Below the pieces are notes generated by a model. That model was given only the letters and a program-made list of their open reading frames with translations. It searched no databases and was not told where the DNA came from. A stretch of DNA of 64,000 nt, taken from assembly GCF_014873705.1 (NCBI RefSeq), contig NZ_JADBDS010000001.1, positions 372,001-436,000 of the forward strand. The letters are read 5' to 3'. The translations under genes and the position numbers were made by a program. Every line of letters begins with the position of its first letter. The stretch's first letter is position 1. Origin of the DNA: Mycobacterium sp. OAS707. GTDB taxonomy: Bacteria; Actinomycetota; Actinomycetes; Mycobacteriales; Mycobacteriaceae. This document shows, one piece after another, positions 7,783 through 18,429 of this stretch.

Positions 7783-10371
7783 ATGACCGACACGAGCGGA
7801 CCTGAGGTAGACGTCGTCGTGGTGGGCGCGGGGATTGCGGGTTTGTACCTGGCCTACCGGCTCAGCCGAGCGGGATACCGCATGCGGATTTTCGAAGCGA
7901 GCGATGACCTCGGCGGCACGTGGTACTGCAACCGCTATCCCGGGGCCCGCGTCGACATCCCCAGCATCGACTACATGTACAGCTTCGACCCTGATTGGCG
8001 GAGCGGGTGGCAATGGTCGGAGAAGTACGCCACCCAGCCCGAGATTTTGCGCTACTTGAACCACGTCGCCTACAAGCACGACCTGCGCCGCCACATCACC
8101 TTCTCGACCAGGGTGCAGCAGGCGCACTGGGACGACGAAGCCTTGCTGTGGCGCATCCATACCGATACCGGTGACGAAGTCACCACTCGGTTCGTCGTGA
8201 TGGCCTCCGGATGTCTGTCCATACCGAAGCCTCCCGAGATCGACGGTCTTGACCGGTTCGCTGGCGAGGTGTATCTCACCAGCCGCTGGCCGCACGAGCC
8301 GGTCGACTTCGCCGGCAAGCGCGTGGCCGTCATCGGGACGGGTTCCTCTGGGGTACAGTCGATTCCGGCCATCGCCGAACAGGCGCAACAAGTGGTGGTT
8401 TTCCAGCGCACCCCAACGTTCTGCATCCCGGCGCACAACGGGCCGGTGACCCCGGAGATGCTCGCGCCACTCGACAACGAGGCCGAATACCGCGCCGCGG
8501 CAAAGGTGTCACCCAACGGCATCCCCGCAGAGCGCGACATCACCACGACGTTCAGCGTCTCGGAGGCCGTCCGCCAACAGCGCTACGAACGGGTATGGGA
8601 GCAGGGGCTGCTGCTGCAGTCGTTCACCGTGTTCGCCGACGTGCTCAGCAATCCCGCCGCCAACGACGAGTTCGCCGAATTCGTCAGGAACAAGATCCGC
8701 TCCATCGTCGACGATCCGCAGACAGCTCTCGAGTTGTGCCCGGGCGAGTACCACATCGGGACGAAGCGGCCATGCCTCGACACGAACTATTACGCCACCT
8801 ACAACTTGCCGCATGTGCGCCTTGTCAACATCCGGAAGCACCCGATCAGAGAAATCACCCAAACCGGCATCGATACGGCCGACGAATCGTTCCCCGTCGA
8901 CGTGATTGTGTTCGCCACTGGTTTCGACGCCATGACGGGTGCGATCACCGCCGTCGACATCAAAGGCCGCCACGGCTTGGCGCTGACGGAGAAGTGGGCC
9001 AATGGGCCGCAGACCTATCTCGGATTGACGACGGTCGGCTTCCCCAACCTGTTCCTCATCACCGGCCCGGGAAGCCCGTCGGTGCTGTCGAACATGACCG
9101 TTTCGATCGAACAGCACGTGGACTGGGTGCTCGACTGCCTCGGTCATATGAGCGCTTCCGGCCTTGACGTCATCGAGCCCACCGAAACGGCTGAGGCCGG
9201 GTGGATGCAACATGTCGCCGACTGCGGCGCCATCACGCTCTTCCCCACCGCCAACTCTTGGTACATGGGCGCCAATGTGCCAGGCAAGCCGCGAGTCTTC
9301 CTGCCGTACTGTGCGGGTGTCGACTTCTACCGCGCCAGCTGCGACGAAGTCGTCGCCCGAAACTACCTGGGCTTCACGCTGTCTGGTCCTGAGGGCTCTA
9401 AATGCAACGACGGTGTGGTCCGCCGGTTGCAGCCCGACGTCGAGATGGTCCTGATGGAAATGGCGGCGATGGAGCTGCCGCTGATGGAATCGATGTCAGT
9501 ACCGCAAGCCCGGGCGTTCTACTTGCAGATGCTCGCGGACCGGCCGCCTGGTCCGGATGTCGGTGAGATCGTCGACGGCGTATTGCCAGGGGCCGCAGGC
9601 GATCTCGCATACCGGCTGTATCGCCCCACAACGCCGGGCCCACACCCCGTCGTCCTGTATTTCCACGGTGGCGGTTGGGTGGTCGGCGACGCCGTTTCAG
9701 ATGAGCCGCTGTGCAGAGACCTCTGCGCGCGCACCGACGCGATCGTCATCTCGGCGGATTACCGCCACGCACCAGAGCACCGGTTCCCTGCGGCGGTCGA
9801 CGACGCCCTGGCCGCGCTGCGGTGGGTCGCCGACAACGTCGAGACGCTCGGCGGCCGTCCGGGCGGAGTCGCGGTGGCCGGGTGGAGCGCAGGTGCCGGG
9901 CTCACCGCGGTGGTCTGCCAACTGGCGCGAGACATGGGCGATCCGCACATCGTCGGGCAGGTCTTGTTGACACCGCCCACGAGCGGTGGCACCGCGATGA
10001 CGTCATTCGTCGAGAACGCCGAGGGTTACCTGTTGACGACGCCGCTGACCGAGTGGTTCTACAACCACTACATCGATGAAGCGCAGCGCAGCGACCCGCG
10101 CTTTGCGCCGTTGCGGGCCGACGATTTGTCCGGGCTGCCGCCCGCGATCGTGGTAACCGCAGAGTTCGACCCGTTGCGGGACGACGGCAGGGCATACGCC
10201 GCCGCGCTGGCGGCCGCGGGCGTCCCGACCGAGCACCTCGGCGCCAGGGGCCACACCCACCACTCGCTGACGATGGTCGACGTGGTGATTTCGGGTGCCC
10301 CGATACGCGCCAGGATGGCCGACGCACTGCGTGGCTTCTTCGCGGCGGCACGCACACCCGAGCCGGCTTAG
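7783..10371 (+). CDS. Fused Baeyer-Villiger-type monooxygenase and HSL-family alpha/beta hydrolase
   Basis: 862 residues from the ATG at 7783. Residues 1-about 530 are a class B flavin monooxygenase: the FAD site VVVGAGIAG near residue 12, [15 protein letters not shown], the NADPH site VIGTGSSG, and [10 protein letters not shown] holding the conserved active-site Arg. The Baeyer-Villiger fingerprint FxGxxxHxxxWP begins at F159 but has Leu at position 165 where His is expected. Residues about 540-862 are a hormone-sensitive-lipase-type hydrolase: oxyanion HGGG at 628-631, nucleophile S702 in GWSAG, D796 and a His in 824-827. The logical reaction is ketone to ester to alcohol plus acid on one chain. 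It is divergent from an F420 operon and its stop overlaps the aspS stop. Confidence 0.9.
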   Translation: MTDTSGPEVDVVVVGAGIAGLYLAYRLSRAGYRMRIFEASDDLGGTWYCNRYPGARVDIPSIDYMYSFDPDWRSGWQWSEKYATQPEILRYLNHVAYKHDLRRHITFSTRVQQAHWDDEALLWRIHTDTGDEVTTRFVVMASGCLSIPKPPEIDGLDRFAGEVYLTSRWPHEPVDFAGKRVAVIGTGSSGVQSIPAIAEQAQQVVVFQRTPTFCIPAHNGPVTPEMLAPLDNEAEYRAAAKVSPNGIPAERDITTTFSVSEAVRQQRYERVWEQGLLLQSFTVFADVLSNPAANDEFAEFVRNKIRSIVDDPQTALELCPGEYHIGTKRPCLDTNYYATYNLPHVRLVNIRKHPIREITQTGIDTADESFPVDVIVFATGFDAMTGAITAVDIKGRHGLALTEKWANGPQTYLGLTTVGFPNLFLITGPGSPSVLSNMTVSIEQHVDWVLDCLGHMSASGLDVIEPTETAEAGWMQHVADCGAITLFPTANSWYMGANVPGKPRVFLPYCAGVDFYRASCDEVVARNYLGFTLSGPEGSKCNDGVVRRLQPDVEMVLMEMAAMELPLMESMSVPQARAFYLQMLADRPPGPDVGEIVDGVLPGAAGDLAYRLYRPTTPGPHPVVLYFHGGGWVVGDAVSDEPLCRDLCARTDAIVISADYRHAPEHRFPAAVDDALAALRWVADNVETLGGRPGGVAVAGWSAGAGLTAVVCQLARDMGDPHIVGQVLLTPPTSGGTAMTSFVENAEGYLLTTPLTEWFYNHYIDEAQRSDPRFAPLRADDLSGLPPAIVVTAEFDPLRDDGRAYAAALAAAGVPTEHLGARGHTHHSLTMVDVVISGAPIRARMADALRGFFAAARTPEPA

Positions 10372-12137
10372 CCCTTCGGCTCCGGTTTCGCGTCGATTCC
10401 CGATTCCTTGCGCTGCTGCGGCGTAATCGGCGCGGGTGCACCGGTCAGCGGGTCGACGCCGCCGCCGGACTTCGGGAACGCAATGACCTCGCGGATCGAA
10501 TCCATGCCCGACAGCAGCGAGTTGATCCGGTCCCACCCGAATGCGATGCCGCCGTGCGGCGGTGCGCCAAAGGTGAACGCCTCCAACAGGAATCCGAACT
10601 TCTCCTCGGCTTCGGCCTTGTCGATGCCCATCACCGCGAACACCTTCTCCTGAATGTCGCGGCGGTGGATACGGATCGAGCCGCCGCCGATCTCGTTGCC
10701 GTTGCACACCACGTCGTATGCGTCGGCCAGCACGGCACCCGGGTCGGTGTCGACGCTGTCGGCGAACTCCGGCTTGGGTGCGGTGAACGCGTGGTGCACC
10801 GCCGTCCACGCACCCGAGCCGACGGCCACGTCGCCGTGCGCGGTCGCCTCGTCGGCGGGTTCGAACAGCGGCGGGTCGACGATCCAGGTGAAGGCCCACG
10901 CGTTCGGGTCGATCAGGTCCTGCCGCCTGGCGATTTCGATGCGGACCGCACCGAGCAGCCCGCGCGACGACTTGGCCGGGCCTGCCGAAAAGAAGATGCA
11001 GTCACCGGTCGATGCACCGACGTGTGCGGCCAGCCCGTCGCGCTCGGCGTCGGACAGGTTCTTGGCCACCGGGCCGCCGAGCGTGCCGTCGTCGTTCACC
11101 AGCACGTAGGCCAGCCCGCGGTGGCCGCGCTGCTTGGCGAACTCCTGCCAGCCGTCGAGCGTGCGCCGCGGTTGCGAGGCCCCGCCCGGCATCACCACGG
11201 CCCCGACGTAGGGCGCCTGGAACACCCGGAAGGGGGTATCGGAGAAGTAGTCGGTGCACTCGACGAGCTCCAGGCCGAACCTCAGATCGGGTTTGTCCGA
11301 GCCGTACAACCGCATCGCGTCGGCGTATGTCATGCGCGGCAACGGGGTTGGCACGTCGTAACCGATCAGCGCCCACAACGCCTTGACGATCTCCTCCGAG
11401 ATCGCGATGACGTCCTCGGTGTCGACGAAGCTGAGCTCCATGTCGAGCTGGGTGAACTCGGGTTGACGGTCGGCGCGGAAGTCCTCGTCGCGATAGCAGC
11501 GGGCGATCTGGTAGTAGCGCTCCATGCCTGCCACCATCAGCAGCTGTTTGAACAGCTGCGGACTCTGCGGCAGCGCGTAGAAGCTTCCCGGCTGCAAACG
11601 GGCGGGCACCAGGAAGTCGCGGGCGCCCTCAGGCGTGGACCGCGTCATCGTCGGAGTCTCGATCTCGACGAAGTCGTGTCGGGCAAGCACCTCGCGGGCG
11701 GCAGCATTTGCCTTGGAGCGCAATCGAATTGCGTTGCCAGGACCTTCGCGGCGCAAATCAAGGTAGCGGTATTTCAGGCGGGCCTCTTCGCCTGCGGTCT
11801 CGTCGAGTTGGAACGGCAGTGGCGCGCTCTCCCCCAGTACCGTCAGCGATGTCGCGTTGACTTCGATTTCGCCGGTAGGGATCTCGGGATTCTCGTTGCC
11901 CTGCGGCCGGATCTCGACGACACCGTCCACCGCGATGCAGAACTCGGCGCGCAGCCGGTGCGCCTGGGCCAGCACGTCACCCTCACGGAACACCACCTGC
12001 GCGACCCCCGACGCGTCGCGCAAGTCGATGAAGATGACGCCGCCATGGTCGCGACGACGCGCCACCCAACCCGCGAGCGTCACCTTCTGCCCGGCGTCGG
12101 TGGACCGCAGCGAACCGGCGGCATGTGTGCGCAGCAC
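10368..12137 (-). CDS. aspS: Aspartyl-tRNA synthetase
   Basis: 589 residues from a GTG at 12137, giving [10 protein letters not shown]; a GGGAG lies just upstream. Order: OB-fold anticodon domain with [20 protein letters not shown], class II motif 2 ([20 protein letters not shown]), the bacterial GAD insert, and motif 3 (GGIAFGWDR). Length matches the mycobacterial enzyme (about 596). It charges tRNA-Asp; the mycobacterial enzyme is reported to be non-discriminating, which cannot be judged here. Its stop codon overlaps that of the upstream convergent fusion gene. Divergent from the panE-like gene, as in M. tuberculosis Rv2572c/Rv2573. Confidence 0.97.
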   Translation of the reverse strand: MLRTHAAGSLRSTDAGQKVTLAGWVARRRDHGGVIFIDLRDASGVAQVVFREGDVLAQAHRLRAEFCIAVDGVVEIRPQGNENPEIPTGEIEVNATSLTVLGESAPLPFQLDETAGEEARLKYRYLDLRREGPGNAIRLRSKANAAAREVLARHDFVEIETPTMTRSTPEGARDFLVPARLQPGSFYALPQSPQLFKQLLMVAGMERYYQIARCYRDEDFRADRQPEFTQLDMELSFVDTEDVIAISEEIVKALWALIGYDVPTPLPRMTYADAMRLYGSDKPDLRFGLELVECTDYFSDTPFRVFQAPYVGAVVMPGGASQPRRTLDGWQEFAKQRGHRGLAYVLVNDDGTLGGPVAKNLSDAERDGLAAHVGASTGDCIFFSAGPAKSSRGLLGAVRIEIARRQDLIDPNAWAFTWIVDPPLFEPADEATAHGDVAVGSGAWTAVHHAFTAPKPEFADSVDTDPGAVLADAYDVVCNGNEIGGGSIRIHRRDIQEKVFAVMGIDKAEAEEKFGFLLEAFTFGAPPHGGIAFGWDRINSLLSGMDSIREVIAFPKSGGGVDPLTGAPAPITPQQRKESGIDAKPEPKG

Positions 12138-12210
12138 GAAATCTCCCTGTTGATGGCCTGACGAGACGATTGCCAAGTGTAGAGGGGGGCTGACCGCCGG
12201 TAACTTGGCG

Positions 12211-13101
12211 ATGGTGGGCACCAGCATCGCTCTGATCGGACCCGGCGCCATCGGCGCAACCGTTGCCGCCTACCTGCACACCGCTGGCCGCCCTGTCCTG
12301 CTGTGCGGGCACAGACCGCGCTCATCGATCGAGGTCCGGCCCGACGACCAGGCGCCGATCCTGCTGCCGGGACCCGTGCACGCTGATCCGGCCGAGGTCG
12401 GCGGACCCGTCGACGTGGTGTTCATCGCCGTCAAGGACACCCAGAACGAGCAGGCCGGCGCGTGGTTGGCGGGGCTGTGCGACGAGCACACGTTGGTCTG
12501 TGTGCTGCAGAACGGCGTCGAGCAGGTCGAGCGGGTGGGCCGGTTCTGCCCGACATCGACGGTGGTGCCCGCAGCCGTCTGGCTGTCCGCAGAAGTCCAA
12601 CCGGAGGGTTGGGTGCGGGTGCGCACCGAGCCGCGGCTGGTGCTGCCGGACAGCGAGGCAGCCGCGGTACTGGCGGAGTTGTTGCGACCAGCTGGGGTGA
12701 TCGTCGAGCTGGATCCCGACTTCCGCACCGCGGCATGGCACAAGCTGCTGGTCAACGCCGTCGTTGCGGTCATGGTGCTGACCGGTCGGCGCTCGGGCGC
12801 GTTCCGTCGCGACGACGTGGCCGCCTTGGGGCGGCGGTATCTGGCCGAATGCCTCGCCGTAGCGCGCGCCGAGGGCGCCAACCTGGGTGATGACGTGATC
12901 GACGAGATCATCGGCATGCTGGCGCAGGCCCCGCCGGACATCACCACCTCGATGCTGACCGACCGCGAAGCGGGCCGACCGCTGGAGTGGGACATCCGCA
13001 ACGGCGTGATCCTGCGCAAGGCCGCGGCGCACGGCATCGCCGCTCCGATCAGCGAAGTGCTGGTGCCGCTATTGGCTGCGGCAAGCGACGGCCCCGGCTA
13101 G
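12211..13101 (+). CDS. 2-dehydropantoate 2-reductase-family oxidoreductase
   Basis: 296 residues from ATG 12211 (a TTG six bases earlier is also in frame). The N-terminus [17 protein letters not shown] is a Rossmann GxGxxG. VLQNGVEQ and the helix [19 protein letters not shown] match the ApbA/PanE family, including the conserved Lys. It would reduce ketopantoate to pantoate with NADPH in pantothenate synthesis, but family members also act on other 2-keto acids. Position next to divergent aspS matches Rv2573. The 73-bp gap to aspS holds both promoters. Confidence 0.85.
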   Translation: MVGTSIALIGPGAIGATVAAYLHTAGRPVLLCGHRPRSSIEVRPDDQAPILLPGPVHADPAEVGGPVDVVFIAVKDTQNEQAGAWLAGLCDEHTLVCVLQNGVEQVERVGRFCPTSTVVPAAVWLSAEVQPEGWVRVRTEPRLVLPDSEAAAVLAELLRPAGVIVELDPDFRTAAWHKLLVNAVVAVMVLTGRRSGAFRRDDVAALGRRYLAECLAVARAEGANLGDDVIDEIIGMLAQAPPDITTSMLTDREAGRPLEWDIRNGVILRKAAAHGIAAPISEVLVPLLAAASDGPG

Positions 13102-13120
13102 ACACCGTCATTTACTGTGT

Positions 13121-13624
13121 ATGGCCATGCACGCTTGTGAACGCGTCGGCCTGGACTTCATCGACAGCGCACCGTACCGGTTCGTTTCCACCGTCGATCT
13201 TGCGATCACCCCGGAGCAGGTGTTCGAGATCCTCGACGACGCCGAGTCGTGGCCGCAGTGGGCAACCGCGATCACCAAGGTGACGTGGACCAGTCCACCA
13301 CCCCACGGCGTGGGCACCACCCGCACGGTCGACATGCGCGGCGGCATCGTCGGCGACGAGGAATTCCTGGCCTGGGAGCCCTTCACGCACATGGCTTTTC
13401 GGTTCAACCAAGCCTCGAGCCGCAGCATCGCGGCGTTCGCCGAGGACTACCGCATCGTGCCGACGACCACCGGCTGTCATCTGACGTGGGTGATGGCGAT
13501 GAAGCCGAACGGTGTCGCCAGCCGCATCGGAATGACCCTTGGCCGCCCGCTGATGGCGCGGACATTCCAGAAATTCCTCTACAACCTGCGCGATTACGCC
13601 GCCAAGCGCTACGCGCGAACCTAG
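13121..13624 (+). CDS. SRPBCC/START-like lipid-binding-fold protein
   Basis: 167 residues. FVSTVDLAITPEQVFEILDDAESWPQWATAITKVTW is the usual first helix and strand of polyketide-cyclase/SRPBCC proteins, and the C-terminal helix GRPLMARTFQKFLYNLRDYA closes the pocket. No catalytic residues can be assigned; ligand unknown. It starts 19 bp after the panE-like gene, likely co-transcribed. Corresponds to Rv2574 in length and position. A second in-frame ATG at 13127 could also be used. Confidence 0.85.
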   Translation: MAMHACERVGLDFIDSAPYRFVSTVDLAITPEQVFEILDDAESWPQWATAITKVTWTSPPPHGVGTTRTVDMRGGIVGDEEFLAWEPFTHMAFRFNQASSRSIAAFAEDYRIVPTTTGCHLTWVMAMKPNGVASRIGMTLGRPLMARTFQKFLYNLRDYAAKRYART

Positions 13625-13628
13625 TACT

Positions 13629-13691
13629 CGCCGAAACGGTATTCCAGCAGCGAAAGTTCGAGAACGACCCTGCTGGAATACAGTTTCGGCG
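13629..13691. terminator. 22-bp inverted repeat between convergent genes
   Basis: Arms 13629-13650 and 13670-13691 pair at 21 of 22 positions (left arm starts CGCCGAAAC), with a 19-nt loop and no U-tract. It lies between the SRPBCC stop and the carboxylesterase stop, so it can terminate both. Confidence 0.75.
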
Positions 13692-13695
13692 CAAG

Positions 13696-15201
13696 CTAGT
13701 GCAGGCCCGCCCAGGCCTTGCGACGGTCCGCGTCCGGATCTTCGACGACCATGTCGTGCGCCGACAAAATGACCCGGGTGCAGCGACGGTCGGTGTCGTA
13801 CATCGGCCAGTCGTGTCCGTTGGACCAAATGATCTGGCCGGTCTCCCATCCCTGCGCCGCGAAGTCCAGCCAGGCACGCTGCATGCGCCTGCCGACGGGC
13901 GGTTGCAGCCGACGCCCGAGCGGATGCAGCTTGCGTCCGATGAACGAGGCGTAGCTGTGCTGGATGTGCACGATCTCGCTGCCGTGCGTGGCGCCGAGGC
14001 CGAGAAGCCGCAGGCTCCAACCGAAATGGTCGAATCGGTACATGTGCGTCGGCGCGTGCGCACTGTAAGCGTCGGCGAATGCCCACGCGCCACGACCGAA
14101 CATGACGTCCGACCCGAACGCGACGAGCGCGCGTCTCCGCGGGTAGTCGGGATACGCGGCCAACACCTGTTGCTTGGCGTCGGGAGCGACACGGTTGAGG
14201 TACGAGTCGATCGACGCGACGGTCGTCGGCAGCATCGGCGGCTTGGTCCAGGCGAACATCGACGCCTCGTGGCTGTTGGTGCCGATGATCAACGGCACCC
14301 GCGCTAGTGCGCCCGCGCGGGCGGCTTCGACAGGATGGCGCGGCAGCAGGTCGACGCCGTAGGTGAGGCCATAGGCAAGCGTCGGGGTCCTCGCGGCGCT
14401 CTTGAGCTGCAGCATGCCTGCGGCACGGCGCAGTTGCCGCTGCGGAAGCCCCTTCACCTCGTCGGCACTGACACCCAACCGCTTCAGGAAGTCGTGGGCC
14501 TGCCTGGCCCGCAGTTCGCGGTCGGCGATCAGCGGCAGCGCCGGGCTCTGCGCGATCGCGCGGCGGAACAGGCCGTCGGCGGCGGGACTGGCCAACAACG
14601 CCAGCACCGACGTTGCGCCTGCCGATTCGCCGAACACGGTCACCCGATCGGGATCACCGCCGAATGCGGCGATGTTGTCCTTGATCCATCGCAACGCGGC
14701 GATCTGATCGCGCAGCGCGAGGTTGTCGTCGAATCCGTCGCCCAGATCGCTCAGCTCGAAACCGCCGAACACGCCGATCCGGTAGGTGACGTTGACCACC
14801 ACCACATTTCCATTGGCTGCCAGCCGCGAGCCGTTGTAGAGCTGAAACTGACCGGCCCCGTAGACGAATGCGCCACCGGGAATCCACACCATCACGGGCA
14901 GGGAAGCGGTGGTATCGGGCGACCACACCGTCAGGGTCAGACACGCTTCGTCGCGCACCTTCGGGTCGTCGCGACCGCCGCCGACGAACGACTTGCTCTG
15001 CGGCGGGAGCGGTCCATGCTCGAACGCGTCGCGCACGCCGGTCCACGGGCGCAGCGCACCGGGTGCCAGGAACCGGCGTTCACCGATTGGCTGCTCGGCG
15101 TACGGCACGCCGCGCCAGACCTCGACACCACCGTCGGTGGTGCCGCGAAGATCTCCCAGTGCCGTGTGCGCGATGGTCGAATGTCCCAGAAGGACTGCCA
15201 C
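13696..15201 (-). CDS. Type-B carboxylesterase
   Basis: 501 residues from a GTG at 15201; longer readings would run into the divergent metallopeptidase start. WRGVPYAEQPIGERRF is the classic N-terminal motif. The nucleophile is Ser in VTVFGESAGATSVLAL, the acid is Glu in IIGTNSHEASMF, and the His is in GATHGSEIVHI, so the triad is complete. PGGAFVYGAG forms the oxyanion hole. Cytosolic, no signal peptide. It should hydrolyse carboxylic esters of broad type. Divergent from the zinc metallopeptidase with 71 bp between starts. Confidence 0.9.
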   Translation of the reverse strand: MAVLLGHSTIAHTALGDLRGTTDGGVEVWRGVPYAEQPIGERRFLAPGALRPWTGVRDAFEHGPLPPQSKSFVGGGRDDPKVRDEACLTLTVWSPDTTASLPVMVWIPGGAFVYGAGQFQLYNGSRLAANGNVVVVNVTYRIGVFGGFELSDLGDGFDDNLALRDQIAALRWIKDNIAAFGGDPDRVTVFGESAGATSVLALLASPAADGLFRRAIAQSPALPLIADRELRARQAHDFLKRLGVSADEVKGLPQRQLRRAAGMLQLKSAARTPTLAYGLTYGVDLLPRHPVEAARAGALARVPLIIGTNSHEASMFAWTKPPMLPTTVASIDSYLNRVAPDAKQQVLAAYPDYPRRRALVAFGSDVMFGRGAWAFADAYSAHAPTHMYRFDHFGWSLRLLGLGATHGSEIVHIQHSYASFIGRKLHPLGRRLQPPVGRRMQRAWLDFAAQGWETGQIIWSNGHDWPMYDTDRRCTRVILSAHDMVVEDPDADRRKAWAGLH

Positions 15202-15272
15202 CCCTAAATCGTAGTGTGCAAAGCTGGACACGCCGGGGTCTGAACGGGTGTGGCGAGCGACGGAGCGGGGCA

Positions 15273-16160
15273 ATGACCTTCAACGAGGGTATGCAGATCG
15301 ACACCAGCAACATCTCCACCGGAGGTGGGCCTGGGCCTGGTCGCGGAATCGCGATCGGTGGCGGACTCGGTGGCTTGTTGATCGTCGTTGTCGCGCTGTT
15401 CCTCGGTGTCGATCCGAGCTCGGTGATGCCCCAGCAACAAGAGATCGACGCGGGCGGCGTGCAGGCGCCCGGTTACGACCTGAGCCACTGCAAAACCGGT
15501 GCGGATGCCAACAAGTACGTCGAATGTCGGGTGGTTGCGACGACGAACTCGGTGGACGGAGTGTGGCAGCAGCTGATGCGTGGATATACGCCCCCGCACA
15601 CCATGCTGTTTCACGGTTCGGTGCAGACCGGCTGCGGACCCGCCGACACGTCGGTCGGCCCGTTCTACTGCCCTGTCGATCAGACCGCCTACTTCGACAC
15701 GGACTTCTTCGAGGTGCTCGTCAACGAATTCGGTTCCAGCGGTGGACCGTTGGCGCAGGAATACGTCGTTGCCCACGAATACGGCCACCATGTGCAGGAC
15801 CTCAAAGGCGTCCTCGGCCGAGCGCAGCAGGACCCCACCGGCGCGGAGGGTGGCGGCGTGCGGACCGAACTGCAGGCCGACTGCTACGCCGGCGTATGGG
15901 CGCATTACGCGGCAATCACCAAACAGGAAAGCACCGGTGTGCCGTTCCTGGAGCCATTGAGCGACAAGGACATTGCCGATGCGTTGTCAGCGGCTTCCTC
16001 CGTTGGCGACGACCGCATTCAGAAGCAGGCGACGGGCCGCATCAACCCCGAGCAATGGACCCACGGGTCGTCAGCGGAGCGGCAGAAGTGGTTCACGGTC
16101 GGTTACCAGACCGGCGATCCCAACAAGTGCGACACCTTCGCAACCGACAACCTTGGTTAG
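15273..16160 (+). CDS. Membrane-anchored neutral zinc metallopeptidase
   Basis: 295 residues. A glycine-rich N-terminus is followed by one membrane segment (about residues 27-46, GGLLIVVVALFLGV), placing the catalytic part outside. HEYGHH at 168-173 gives two zinc ligands and the general base, and a downstream E in ELQADCYAGVWA is the likely third ligand. Four Cys in the external part may pair. ATG 15273 is preceded by a weak GGAGCGGGG. Equivalent to Rv2575 by position and length. Substrate unknown. Confidence 0.9.
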   Translation: MTFNEGMQIDTSNISTGGGPGPGRGIAIGGGLGGLLIVVVALFLGVDPSSVMPQQQEIDAGGVQAPGYDLSHCKTGADANKYVECRVVATTNSVDGVWQQLMRGYTPPHTMLFHGSVQTGCGPADTSVGPFYCPVDQTAYFDTDFFEVLVNEFGSSGGPLAQEYVVAHEYGHHVQDLKGVLGRAQQDPTGAEGGGVRTELQADCYAGVWAHYAAITKQESTGVPFLEPLSDKDIADALSAASSVGDDRIQKQATGRINPEQWTHGSSAERQKWFTVGYQTGDPNKCDTFATDNLG

Positions 16161-17799
16161 GCCACCAACGGCCGTCGACGCCGTCGCCGAACGTTACCTC
16201 GAGACGTTCGCCGCGCTGGACCCATGCGCGGCAACGGAAATGGGCATCCTCGGCCACGACGACGACGTCACCGACTACTCCCCCGACGGCGTGGCGGCCC
16301 GCGTCGACGCCGCCCGTTCGGCACTGCGTGAGCTGCAGACCACGACCCCGGTCGACGAGGTCGACCATGTGACGGTCGCGGCGATGCGTGAACGGCTCGG
16401 CCTGCAGATCGAATTGCACGACGCCGGGCTGGATGTCGGCGATCTGAACGTGATCGCGTCGCCGCTGCAGTCCATGCGTGACGTGTTCGACTTGATGGCG
16501 ACCGACACCGACGAGGACTGGGCGCTGATCGGCAAGCGGATGTCCAGGGTGCCCGAGCGTGTCCGCGGCTACACCGAGGCGCTGCGGGCGTCCGCGGCGG
16601 CCGGACATGCACCAGCGGCCCGTCAGGTGGCGCGCGGCGTCCAACAGTCGGCACAGATTCAGCAGCTGTTCGTGGCGATGGTGTCCGACGCCGCGCCTGG
16701 AAACGACGTACTGCACGCGGACTTGCAGCAATATGCTGCGGCGGCCGCCGAAGCCTACGCCACGCTTGCGGCGGCATTGCGCGACGAGATCGCGCCACAC
16801 GCCCGGCAGGACGACGCCTTCGGCCGCGACGCGTACCGGCTGCTGTCGCGCGAATTCCTCGGCACTGCCGTCGATCTCGACGAGACCTACCAATGGGGTC
16901 TCGAACGATTGGAAAGCATTGTCGCCGAGCAGGAGTCGATCGCAAACCGGCTCTATCCCGGAGCTTCGGTCAGCGAGGCGATCCGGCGACTGGACGACGA
17001 ACCGCGGTATCTGGTGCATGGCACCGACGCGCTACAGGCTTGGATGCAAAACCTGTCCGATCGCGCCGTCGACTCATTGGCGGATACGCACTTCGACATC
17101 GCACCCGCGCTGCGCAGGCTGGAGTGCCGGATCGCGCCGACGCATACGGGTGGCATTTACTACACGGGCCCATCGGAAGACCTGAGCCGCCCTGGCCGGA
17201 TGTGGTGGTCCGTCCCGCCCGGCGTCAACACCTTTCGCACCTGGCAGGAAACGACCACGGTGTTCCATGAGGGGGTGCCGGGCCACCACCTGCAGGTTGG
17301 GCGCGCAGTCGTTTCGTCGGACCGATTGAACCGGTGGCGGCGGATGGGCTGCTGGGTGTCGGGGCACGGCGAGGGGTGGGCGCTATACGCCGAGCGTCTG
17401 ATGGCCGACCTCGGCTGGCTCGACGATGCCGGCAACCGGATGGGAATGCTTGACGCGCAACGCTTCCGGGCTGCGCGCGTGGTGATCGACATCGGCGTGC
17501 ACTGCGGACTGACCGCGCCCGACGGCGGCCGATGGGACGCGGAACGGGCCTGGGTGTTCCTGCAGTCGCACAGCGCGATGACTGAGGAGCATCTGCGCTT
17601 CGAGTTGGACCGCTACCTGGGCTGGCCCGGCCAGGCGCCGTCGTACGCGATCGGGCAGCGGATCTGGCAGCAGCTTCGCGACGAGATGCTCGGTCGAGGG
17701 TTGTCATTGAAGGAGTTCCACGGCAGCGCGCTCGATCTCGGCGGGCTGCCGTTGGACGTGCTTCGGTCGGCGCTGCTCGCCGATTTCGCCGCTAGCTGA
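16153..17799 (+). CDS. DUF885-family zinc peptidase
   Basis: 548 residues from TTG 16153, which overlaps the preceding stop by 8 bp; no ATG or GTG is available before the conserved N-terminus (VAERYLETFAALDP), so coupling to the metallopeptidase is likely. The motif HEGVPGHH begins at H372, the gluzincin-like signature of DUF885, followed by SGHGEGWALYAERLM carrying a probable ligand Glu. No signal peptide, so cytoplasmic. Substrate unknown; related proteins are treated as carboxypeptidase or oligopeptidase-like. Two metallopeptidases in one unit may process the same peptides. Confidence 0.85.
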   Translation: MVRPPTAVDAVAERYLETFAALDPCAATEMGILGHDDDVTDYSPDGVAARVDAARSALRELQTTTPVDEVDHVTVAAMRERLGLQIELHDAGLDVGDLNVIASPLQSMRDVFDLMATDTDEDWALIGKRMSRVPERVRGYTEALRASAAAGHAPAARQVARGVQQSAQIQQLFVAMVSDAAPGNDVLHADLQQYAAAAAEAYATLAAALRDEIAPHARQDDAFGRDAYRLLSREFLGTAVDLDETYQWGLERLESIVAEQESIANRLYPGASVSEAIRRLDDEPRYLVHGTDALQAWMQNLSDRAVDSLADTHFDIAPALRRLECRIAPTHTGGIYYTGPSEDLSRPGRMWWSVPPGVNTFRTWQETTTVFHEGVPGHHLQVGRAVVSSDRLNRWRRMGCWVSGHGEGWALYAERLMADLGWLDDAGNRMGMLDAQRFRAARVVIDIGVHCGLTAPDGGRWDAERAWVFLQSHSAMTEEHLRFELDRYLGWPGQAPSYAIGQRIWQQLRDEMLGRGLSLKEFHGSALDLGGLPLDVLRSALLADFAAS

Positions 17800-17898
17800 T
17801 CGGCATTCGTCGCACCCGCTGGAACATTTAGCGTTCCGTCGGCCACGGTGACCCGATTCCGCCGACCGGATTCGTGAAGAGGCTGCCACACTGGTGGC

Positions 17899-18429
17899 GT
17901 GACACCTGAGCCAATCGAGCCCGACACCAAGGACTGGACCTGGGTGCTGTCGCGGCCCTGCCCGGAGTGCGGATTCGATGCGACATCCGTGCCCTACAGC
18001 GCGGTCGCCGATCGGATCCGCGGCGACGCGACCGAGTGGATGCGTCGCCTTGCCGAACCCGACGCCGCACAACGCCGGCAGCCCACGGTGTGGTCCACGC
18101 TGGAATACGGTTGCCATGTCCGCGACGTCCACAGGATCTTCAACCACCGAGTGCAGTTGATGCTCACCGAGGACGACCCGCAGTTTCCGAACTGGGACCA
18201 GGACGAAACCGCGATCGCCGACGACTACGCGTCCCAGCACCCCGCCACGGTGGCCACCGAACTGTTCGATGCCGCAAGCGTCGTCGCCGACACCTACGCC
18301 CATGTGCCCGACGACGGGTGGTCGCGGCGCGGCCTGCGCAGCAACGGCAGCGAATTCACCATCGCGACAATCGCGGTCTACCACTTGCACGACGTCATGC
18401 ACCACGCGCACGATGTCGACCATGGCTGA
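17899..18429 (+). CDS. DinB-family (putative metal-binding four-helix) protein
   Basis: 176 residues from GTG 17899. WVLSRPCPECGFDATSVPY opens a DinB/YfiT-like four-helix bundle. Candidate metal ligands are H in EYGCHVRDVHRIF and the cluster YHLHDVMHHAHDVDHG near the C-terminus. These proteins include mycothiol- or bacillithiol-dependent transferases, but here only the fold can be claimed. Its end overlaps the SDR start by 8 bp, so the two genes are coupled. Confidence 0.8.
   Translation: MTPEPIEPDTKDWTWVLSRPCPECGFDATSVPYSAVADRIRGDATEWMRRLAEPDAAQRRQPTVWSTLEYGCHVRDVHRIFNHRVQLMLTEDDPQFPNWDQDETAIADDYASQHPATVATELFDAASVVADTYAHVPDDGWSRRGLRSNGSEFTIATIAVYHLHDVMHHAHDVDHG

Noticed and set aside
10554..12161. 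535-residue plus-strand ORF opposite aspS
   Set aside because: It is a high-GC shadow of the conserved aspS gene; composition is Arg/Gly/Val rich without domain signatures.
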